The notes below the pieces were generated by a model. The model made no database searches. It was not told the origin of the DNA and saw only the letters and a program-made list of their open reading frames with translations. This document shows positions 1 to 4,498 of a DNA stretch of 7,282 nucleotides, piece by piece (positions within the stretch are counted from its first letter, which is position 1; each line of letters begins with the position of its first letter). Source of the DNA: an uncultured bacterium (GTDB taxonomy: Bacteria > Patescibacteriota > Patescibacteriia > UBA1558 > GWA2-36-10); the NCBI GenBank assembly GCA_937912185.1, contig CALDOH010000074.1:1-7282 (forward strand). Direction: 5' to 3'. Made by a program: the position numbers and the translations under genes.

Positions 1-585
1 TGTTAGTTTATCAATCTCCTCTTGAGGAACCCCGCCTTCAACTAAAGCTTTTCTAAAATCAGCCAAGACCGCCTGCTCGAGGTCTATAGTGGGATCAATA
101 CTTGCATTATCGATTACGTCCGCTATTTTAGTTTTAGGAGTAATCAATCTAAGCAAACCACATTCTTGCCCCGATGGACATAAAGGATCATTTTCTGAAG
201 AAACCTCTTCATAATCTGAATAGCCATCGCTATCCGTATCTTCCAAAAAAATACTCGTACTGTATTGATAAATTTCCTCAAAATCATTCAAGCCATCGCC
301 ATCCGTATCACGACTCCTTAATTCAACAATAGTATTCGCTTCTTTTTCGTCTGGATCTTGATAAAAATCCTTAACCCATTCCGGAGCTTCAAACTCAAAT
401 GGGCCACTAATGCCGCGATAAAGATATAAAGAAGCAAAAAACAATACACCTATACTAACAATAATAAACAAGAAAAGAGATTTCTTATCACCTCCTTTAT
501 TGGTTCTTTTTCTAGTCAAACGATTTATATCTTGACTAGATAGTTCTTCATCCTCAATTTCAAATTTATACAATTGTTTCTTCAT
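1..585 (-). CDS. Membrane-anchored protein with thrombospondin-type-3-like calcium loops (C-terminus beyond the window)
   Basis: The frame is open from an ATG at 585 to the left edge, giving 195 visible residues and no stop. The first 35 residues are polar and end in a basic stretch (TRKRTNKGGDKK). Residues 36-55 (SLFLFIIVSIGVLFFASLYL) form one membrane span, so by the positive-inside rule the N-terminus is cytoplasmic and the rest is outside. Two Asp-rich loops follow, DTDGDGLNDFEE at 93-104 and DTDSDGYSDYEE at 116-127. They match the DxDxDGxxDxxE calcium-binding pattern of thrombospondin type 3 and EF-hand-like repeats. Cys136 and Cys142 follow the second loop and could form a disulfide outside the cell. 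The region from about 150 onward is acidic, probably helical, and unrecognised. Proteins of this style are common in CPR genomes and usually have no known function; a surface or envelope role is inferred. It has its own promoter and looks separate from the upstream operon. Confidence 0.85.
   Translation of the reverse strand, partial: MKKQLYKFEIEDEELSSQDINRLTRKRTNKGGDKKSLFLFIIVSIGVLFFASLYLYRGISGPFEFEAPEWVKDFYQDPDEKEANTIVELRSRDTDGDGLNDFEEIYQYSTSIFLEDTDSDGYSDYEEVSSENDPLCPSGQECGLLRLITPKTKIADVIDNASIDPTIDLEQAVLADFRKALVEGGVPQEEIDKLT
205..309 (-). repeat. Two calcium-loop repeats, 69-bp period
   Basis: Two 36-bp units (309-274 and 240-205) encode the loops DTDGDGLNDFEE and DTDSDGYSDYEE and start 69 bp (23 codons) apart. 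The first 18 nt of the two units differ at one position only, and the second halves have diverged. This is a coding repeat of the thrombospondin-type-3 kind, not a mobile or intergenic repeat. Confidence 0.8.
487..498 (-). promoter_or_regulatory. Internal Shine-Dalgarno-like sequence in the TSP3-type gene
   Basis: The minus strand reads AAAGGAGGTGAT, the full 12-nt complement of the common bacterial 16S rRNA 3' tail. It lies in codons 30-33 of the membrane protein gene, just before the membrane span. The nearest in-frame start-like codon downstream is a TTG 19 nt after GGAGG, too far for normal initiation. It is therefore not called as a ribosome binding site. It may cause a translational pause before membrane insertion, or it may be chance from the codons for Lys-Gly-Gly-Asp. 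Confidence 0.35.
511..540 (-). other. Inverted repeat (possible mRNA hairpin or operator) in the TSP3-type gene
   Basis: The arms TCTAGTCAA and TTGACTAGA are perfect 9-bp complements separated by 12 nt. Within the loop, GAT and ATC can add three more pairs around a 4-nt ATAA loop, leaving a 2-nt bulge. It covers codons 16-25 of the gene and ends 12 nt before the internal Shine-Dalgarno-like sequence. No U-run follows, so it is not an intrinsic terminator. Its role is unknown. Confidence 0.5.
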
Positions 586-609
586 TGAGATGTTTAATAA
601 TTCTTATAT

Positions 610-638
610 ATTATAACACAAAATTATGAAATAACCAA
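610..638 (-). promoter_or_regulatory. Sigma-70-type promoter with extended -10, driving the TSP3-type gene
   Basis: On the minus strand TGTTATAAT (618-610) is an exact extended -10 (TGnTATAAT). Seventeen bases upstream is TTGGTT (638-633), a partial match to TTGACA, so the extended -10 probably compensates for a weak -35. Transcription would start near 603-604, leaving a leader of about 18 nt before the ATG at 585 with no Shine-Dalgarno sequence. The site lies in the only sizeable intergenic gap (586-684). That gap otherwise holds only a weak CCAAA/TTTGG inverted repeat and no convincing terminator for the upstream operon. Confidence 0.6.
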
Positions 639-684
639 AGACTCTTTCCCCTGTTTTGGCCTATTACAAGATTAGTTCAAAAAA

Positions 685-1518
685 CTACAAATTTTCTGAT
701 AAATTAAGCCAATCTTGTGGTAACAATTTCTCTGCTCGAATATTTTCATCCAAGTTAAACTTCAAAAAAACATCCGCTACCATCTTTTTGTCTAGAGCCT
801 GATCAGTAAGTAAATTATTTATCAATTTTTTTCTTTTACTAGCAAAGCCTCGTTTGATTAGTTGCCAAGTTTTCTTTTCTACCGCTTTATATGACCATGG
901 TCTGAGCTTATAGATATGAATAATAGCTGAGTCTACTTTAGGTGCTGGGAAAAAATTGTCTCTAGAAACCAAAAATTCAATTCTGCTCTGAGCATAAAAA
1001 GCTACCGACAAAGATAGGAGACTATATTTACCATTTTTGACCACTATCCTCTCTGCCACCTCCTTTTGTATCATCAGGGTCATACTCTGTGGTTGATTTT
1101 TGGCCAAAATAAACTTTTGAATAAATTTGTTAGTCAAATAATATGGTATATTAGCCACTATCTTATAATCCTTCTTTTTGTGTCTATCCAAAACTTCCTT
1201 CCAAGCTTCTTCTGTCAGAGATAAGATGTCATGCCAAATTATCTCCAAATTGCTAGAAACTCCCATGAGTTTATTTAAAGGCCTGGAAAAATTTCTATCC
1301 AGTTCAAAAGCAACTACCTGTTCCACGCTTTTAACCAACTCCTGAGTAAGGGCCCCTAATCCAGGACCAACTTCTAGAACTAAATCATTTTTTTTGAGCT
1401 CAGCCGCCTTGATAGTATTTTCCAAAACCTCGTCTGAAATCAAAAAATTCTGACCCCGAATTTTGTTGGGTGCCAGATTATATTTTTTCAGCAAAAACTC
1501 TAATTCGCTCTTTATCAT
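685..1518 (-). CDS. rsmA: 16S rRNA (adenine1518-N6/adenine1519-N6)-dimethyltransferase RsmA (KsgA)
   Basis: This 277-residue protein has the normal length and motif order of the KsgA/Dim1 family. These enzymes use S-adenosylmethionine to dimethylate two adjacent adenosines in the 3'-terminal helix 45 of 16S rRNA during late small-subunit assembly. Visible motifs are GQNFL at 22-26, the SAM-binding loop LEVGPGLGALT at 48-58, the acidic FELD at 71-74, HDIL at 96-99, the catalytic NIPYY at 123-127, MIQKEVAERI at 149-158 and FFPAPKVDSA at 189-198. A basic C-terminal region (KRGFASKRKKL) fits rRNA contact. The ATG at 1518 comes 4 nt after the stop of the upstream transporter fragment and has no clear Shine-Dalgarno sequence, which suggests translation coupled to the gene before it. 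It is the last gene of the cluster. Only the family assignment is certain; activity is inferred from intact motifs. Confidence 0.96.
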   Translation of the reverse strand: MIKSELEFLLKKYNLAPNKIRGQNFLISDEVLENTIKAAELKKNDLVLEVGPGLGALTQELVKSVEQVVAFELDRNFSRPLNKLMGVSSNLEIIWHDILSLTEEAWKEVLDRHKKKDYKIVANIPYYLTNKFIQKFILAKNQPQSMTLMIQKEVAERIVVKNGKYSLLSLSVAFYAQSRIEFLVSRDNFFPAPKVDSAIIHIYKLRPWSYKAVEKKTWQLIKRGFASKRKKLINNLLTDQALDKKMVADVFLKFNLDENIRAEKLLPQDWLNLSENL

Positions 1519-1522
1519 AACT

Positions 1523-1891
1523 TTACAATAACATATAAAGTAAACTCATACTTCCAGCCAAAACAAAGCTTATCTTAAATGCTAAGGCCTCATCAGCAAT
1601 CATAGAGGTTAAAATATATACCAAGACAATAGCCAATATCTTGCCGACCACTAAGCTCATCTCGAAAAAAACAACCCGATTCATGACTGACTGTCTCTTG
1701 TGAGCTTCTACATCCTTGGCCTTTTGATAAGTTAAGGCAATAAGTGGAATAGACACAATATTCTTTCCCAACCTAGACATAGTGTCGACAAAAAATATTC
1801 CCATGGTATTTATAATGAATATCCTAAAAAACCAAGCTAGGGAATAAAACACACTACCTAGAGACAAAATTTTCCTTTTTATTTGTAGCAT
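1523..1891 (-). CDS. MFS-type transporter, C-terminal fragment (frame-shifted part of the 1854-2702 gene)
   Basis: These 122 residues are highly hydrophobic, with about three to four membrane spans. They resemble the last third of the intact paralog at 3316-4473. For example, LTYQKAKD followed by a polar stretch and a long hydrophobic span lines up with LVYEKAAD and its downstream span. The fragment lies one frame (+1) away from the N-terminal part and overlaps it by 38 nt. The ATG at 1891 is preceded by an in-frame TAA only two codons upstream, so this frame cannot extend further. Either the ATG is an artefact of a frameshifted gene, or it allows re-initiation and a separate C-terminal polypeptide. 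The first is more likely, because removing one base restores a single 392-residue protein close in length to its 385-residue paralog. Substrate unknown. Confidence 0.7.
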   Translation of the reverse strand: MLQIKRKILSLGSVFYSLAWFFRIFIINTMGIFFVDTMSRLGKNIVSIPLIALTYQKAKDVEAHKRQSVMNRVVFFEMSLVVGKILAIVLVYILTSMIADEALAFKISFVLAGSMSLLYMLL

Positions 1892-1894
1892 CCG
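1854..1894 (-). other. Frame-disruption zone of the second MFS transporter
   Basis: The upstream frame ends at TAG (1856-1854), and the downstream frame is closed by TAA at 1897-1895, so any shift must fall within this 41-nt overlap. The minus-strand run AAATAAAAAGGAAAATTTTG contains A5 (plus-strand T5 at 1876-1880). Dropping one A gives GKLTDATNKRKILSLGS, which matches the paralog's GGLLDKFKKVRLVKIGT without gaps, including the shared Gly and the hydrophobic pattern. Shifting later, at the TAG, loses these matches. Confidence 0.75.
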
Positions 1895-2702
1895 TTAATT
1901 TACCAATATACAAAATAACCATGGTAGTAACAAAAGTTGCCAAAGTAATTACCATACCTAAATCAAAAACGTTGGTAATTACTATAGAGATAAAAACTGG
2001 CCAGATTACCACCGCTACTAACTCCTCGCCAAAGCCAACATAAGCCAAAAGTGCTTGACGATTTTCTTTGCTAAACAAATCCCTATAAGCATCTAAATAA
2101 GAAAAACTAGCTGGCTTAAATTTTTCTCTAGTGGCCAAAGTAGAAATATTTGATGCCATAAATATGATAGAAGCTACAATAAATAAAGTACCATAACCCC
2201 ACTCATAAATAATAAAACCAGCCAAAGTCGGGCCAATTATATAAACCAATGAAGACGCTACACTCATAGCGCTAATCTCCTTACCCTCTTCTTTGTCACC
2301 AGTAAAACGAGCAAAATCAGCATGGTAGGCAGGCCAATAAAACATCTTTTGTACTGCGTAAATAATTGGCGCTATATAAAAAAGTACTGGGTATTTAGCA
2401 ATTAAAAATAAACTTATATAAAAAACCACATAGAAAAAAGTACCAATAAAAATCCCCCACTCATAGCCCTTGCTGCGAGCAAACTTGCCCCCTAAGGGCA
2501 TAATAAAAAAATAAAGTGCATAAACAATGAAATAAAATAACATTATCTCATGCAATCTATAACCAAGTTTTTGATAAAGATAAATCGGCTCAAAAAGTGT
2601 CACCATAGCCAAAGCTAAGTTGACCAAAGTAGTGGCAATAAACAACTCTTTGACTTGCCGTCTCATGTTACTGGGTAAAAAACTTTTCAAAAAATGAAGC
2701 AT
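1854..2702 (-). CDS. MFS-type transporter, N-terminal fragment (interrupted by a +1 frame disruption)
   Basis: This 282-residue polytopic membrane protein carries about eight spans and ends abruptly after GKLTDATNKKENFVSR. It lines up throughout with the 385-residue paralog at 3316-4473. The shared landmarks are FFxxPLGxK (residues 65-73 here, 63-71 there), the WxP...D.A+F signature (W123, P124, D129, A131, F133) and a Trp-Pro pair in the second half (WPVFI here, WPLFI there). The central loop motif G-x-L-x-D, typical of MFS proteins, is the last conserved element before the break. The ATG at 2702 lies 1 nt after the tsaC stop, and this start gives the same N-terminal length as the paralog, so it is preferred over Met13. 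Like the paralog, it has a degenerate loop 2-3 motif without the usual Asp-Arg. It may be a damaged gene, a sequencing error or a recoded gene. Substrate cannot be predicted. Confidence 0.75.
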   Translation of the reverse strand: MLHFLKSFLPSNMRRQVKELFIATTLVNLALAMVTLFEPIYLYQKLGYRLHEIMLFYFIVYALYFFIMPLGGKFARSKGYEWGIFIGTFFYVVFYISLFLIAKYPVLFYIAPIIYAVQKMFYWPAYHADFARFTGDKEEGKEISAMSVASSLVYIIGPTLAGFIIYEWGYGTLFIVASIIFMASNISTLATREKFKPASFSYLDAYRDLFSKENRQALLAYVGFGEELVAVVIWPVFISIVITNVFDLGMVITLATFVTTMVILYIGKLTDATNKKENFVSR

Positions 2703-2703
2703 G

Positions 2704-3312
2704 TTATATTTTTATTTTAATTTCTCCCTGGCGCAAAATTTCTACTGTATCACCTATTATCTTAATGATAGTAGATGGTGCCTGTTTGGGCAAATCACCA
2801 GCGTTGATAAACAAATCTGGTTTTTTATTTTTATTAGAAAATTGTTTAATGATGTCCCGGGGTTTATAAGTGTTTGTTTTATCTGATACATTAGCCGAAG
2901 TAGCTATCAAAGGATTGCCAAAATTGATGGATAAATCAGCGGCAAAGAGATAGCTAGATACTCTGAGCGCTAGATAGTCATCACAATGGCCGTTCCACTT
3001 ACAATATTTATAAGGCAAAACTAAGGTTAGTGGACCAGGCCAATACTCTGCCGCCAAACGTCTGGCCTTATCTGAAAAATCAACCAAAGAACTAGCATAA
3101 ACAAAATCCGGTACGATGACTGAAAGTGGTTTACCCCTGTCACGCTCTTTTAGTTGATAAATATCTTCTATAACACTCTCTTTAAAAAAATCTCCACCAA
3201 GGCCGTATGAAGTCTCGGTCGGATAAATAATTGTTCCCCCTCCTCGCAAAACCTCTAGAGCTTTTTGTAATACTTGTACCCGATTGGTTTTATCTAATTT
3301 TATTTCTTCCAT
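2704..3312 (-). CDS. tsaC: L-threonylcarbamoyladenylate synthase TsaC (Sua5/YrdC/YwlC family)
   Basis: The family makes threonylcarbamoyl-AMP from threonine, bicarbonate and ATP. This is the first step of N6-threonylcarbamoyladenosine (t6A) formation at position 37 of ANN-decoding tRNAs. At 202 residues it is the short TsaC type without the C-terminal Sua5 domain. Motifs seen are YPTETSYGLGGD at 30-41, the basic KERDRGKP at 55-62, WPGPLTLVL at 91-99, LRVSS at 116-120, PLIATSANVS at 134-143 and PSTII at 179-183. Together these form the nucleotide- and threonine-binding cleft known for the family. The ATG at 3312 is 3 nt after the stop of the upstream transporter, and the gene ends 1 nt before the next ATG, so it sits inside an operon with probable translational coupling. 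TsaB, TsaD and TsaE, which complete t6A synthesis, are not in the window. The family assignment is firm. Confidence 0.95.
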   Translation of the reverse strand: MEEIKLDKTNRVQVLQKALEVLRGGGTIIYPTETSYGLGGDFFKESVIEDIYQLKERDRGKPLSVIVPDFVYASSLVDFSDKARRLAAEYWPGPLTLVLPYKYCKWNGHCDDYLALRVSSYLFAADLSINFGNPLIATSANVSDKTNTYKPRDIIKQFSNKNKKPDLFINAGDLPKQAPSTIIKIIGDTVEILRQGEIKIKI

Positions 3313-3315
3313 TTC

Positions 3316-4473
3316 TTATCTAAGTAAAATAATGAATAAGGTAGCTACTGAAGCTAAAATAAATGTCACTTGCATTGGCAAAAATACCAACAAACAAGCA
3401 ACCAATAATAATATTAATACTCGGCCCATATGAATGGCCATTTCTTTGATCAAGGTGTATTCATCGATATAATGTCCTCTATCAGCTGCTTTTTCGTAAA
3501 CCAAGGTGTCTAGAGAAGTACGCAAGACTATCATAACCAAAGTATGATAAATAGAAACTGCAAAGACATGAAAAGTAGTTACTACTGCTGCCTTGAGTAG
3601 CCAGGCTGTTGAGTTCAAGATTGTACCAATCTTTACTAGTCTTACTTTTTTGAACTTATCAAGTAAACCACCTAGTACCAGACGTAAAAGCATGCCCACC
3701 AATAAGACTCCGCCTGACACTAGACCTAGGGCTTTATACTTCTCATCAAAAATAAAAAAGATAAACAATGGCCAAAATACACCACCAATTACCCCAACTG
3801 CTCCATCAGACATATAAGCAGCTACCATCCGACGATTAAAGGGATGAAAAAAATACTTAAATGTCTCTCGATAGCTCCAGGAAACTTCTTCTTTAGTCTC
3901 TGGTAAAAAATAAAACGGAATTGTCGATACCAAGCTGACGGCCAATGACACCATAGTCAAAACTCTAAAATCCCAAGTATCCAAAATAAATCCACCTATT
4001 ATCGGAGCTACAATTGCTAGAGCTGAAGAAATTGAAAATATAACACCAAATTGTTTTCCTCTATTTTTTTTGCTAGAAAACTTGGCACTGTCTGTTTGAA
4101 AGGGCAACCAAAAAGTACTACGCATAAAGGTAACTGAAATTGCTGCTATAGCTGCATATAGCAAAGGGTCTTCGGGAAATTTATATAAGGCTACAAAATA
4201 AGGAATTCTAAATACATTGGAAAGTAAAATACTTTTTTTAATACCAATCGCATTCATTACCTTGGCCCCCAAGGGAGCAGCAAAAAAATAAAGACTTGAG
4301 CCTAAAACGAAATAGGCAATCATCAAATTGTAACTCTTAAAATGAGTGTACAATAAAATCGGAAAAAATAGAACAAAAATATTACTACCAAAGTCTAAAA
4401 ATATTTTTCCAAACCACAAAGAAATTAGTCCTTTAGAAAAACCTATTTTTTTATAATCATCAATGATGGGCAT
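3316..4473 (-). CDS. MFS-type membrane transporter (intact paralog)
   Basis: This 385-residue protein has about twelve hydrophobic spans (first near 16-42, last near 367-384) and little soluble sequence, as expected for a major facilitator superfamily permease. The second-half loop GGLLDKFKKVRLV (268-280) follows the MFS G-x-L-x-D-[KR] pattern. The matching loop in the first half (GAKVMNAIGIKK, 70-80) is degenerate and lacks the Asp-Arg pair. A WLPFQTDSAKF segment at 122-132 and WPLFIF at 234-239 are shared in similar form with the second transporter at 1523-2702, so the two are paralogs. It starts 25 nt after the leuS stop without an obvious Shine-Dalgarno sequence and ends 3 nt before tsaC. 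Position in a translation operon does not identify a substrate. Uptake of an amino acid, nucleotide or other nutrient, or export of a compound, are all possible. Confidence 0.8.
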   Translation of the reverse strand: MPIIDDYKKIGFSKGLISLWFGKIFLDFGSNIFVLFFPILLYTHFKSYNLMIAYFVLGSSLYFFAAPLGAKVMNAIGIKKSILLSNVFRIPYFVALYKFPEDPLLYAAIAAISVTFMRSTFWLPFQTDSAKFSSKKNRGKQFGVIFSISSALAIVAPIIGGFILDTWDFRVLTMVSLAVSLVSTIPFYFLPETKEEVSWSYRETFKYFFHPFNRRMVAAYMSDGAVGVIGGVFWPLFIFFIFDEKYKALGLVSGGVLLVGMLLRLVLGGLLDKFKKVRLVKIGTILNSTAWLLKAAVVTTFHVFAVSIYHTLVMIVLRTSLDTLVYEKAADRGHYIDEYTLIKEMAIHMGRVLILLLVACLLVFLPMQVTFILASVATLFIILLR

Positions 4474-4498
4474 TTTTATTTTTATGTTTTGACCAGGC

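Noticed and set aside
487..519. Internal promoter using TTGACT as a -35 in the TSP3-type gene
   Set aside because: No -10-like hexamer lies 16-18 nt downstream; that position is occupied by AGGAGG.
586..684. Intrinsic terminator after rsmA
   Set aside because: Only a 5-bp CCAAA/TTTGG inverted repeat with a 15-nt loop and no following U-run was found on the minus strand.
1854..1859. AGG codon followed by TAG as a programmed +1 frameshift site for the second transporter
   Set aside because: Shifting here keeps length but gives NKKENFVSRS, which loses the Gly and hydrophobic pattern shared with the paralog. A shift at the A5 run fits better, and no known +1 recoding motif is matched.
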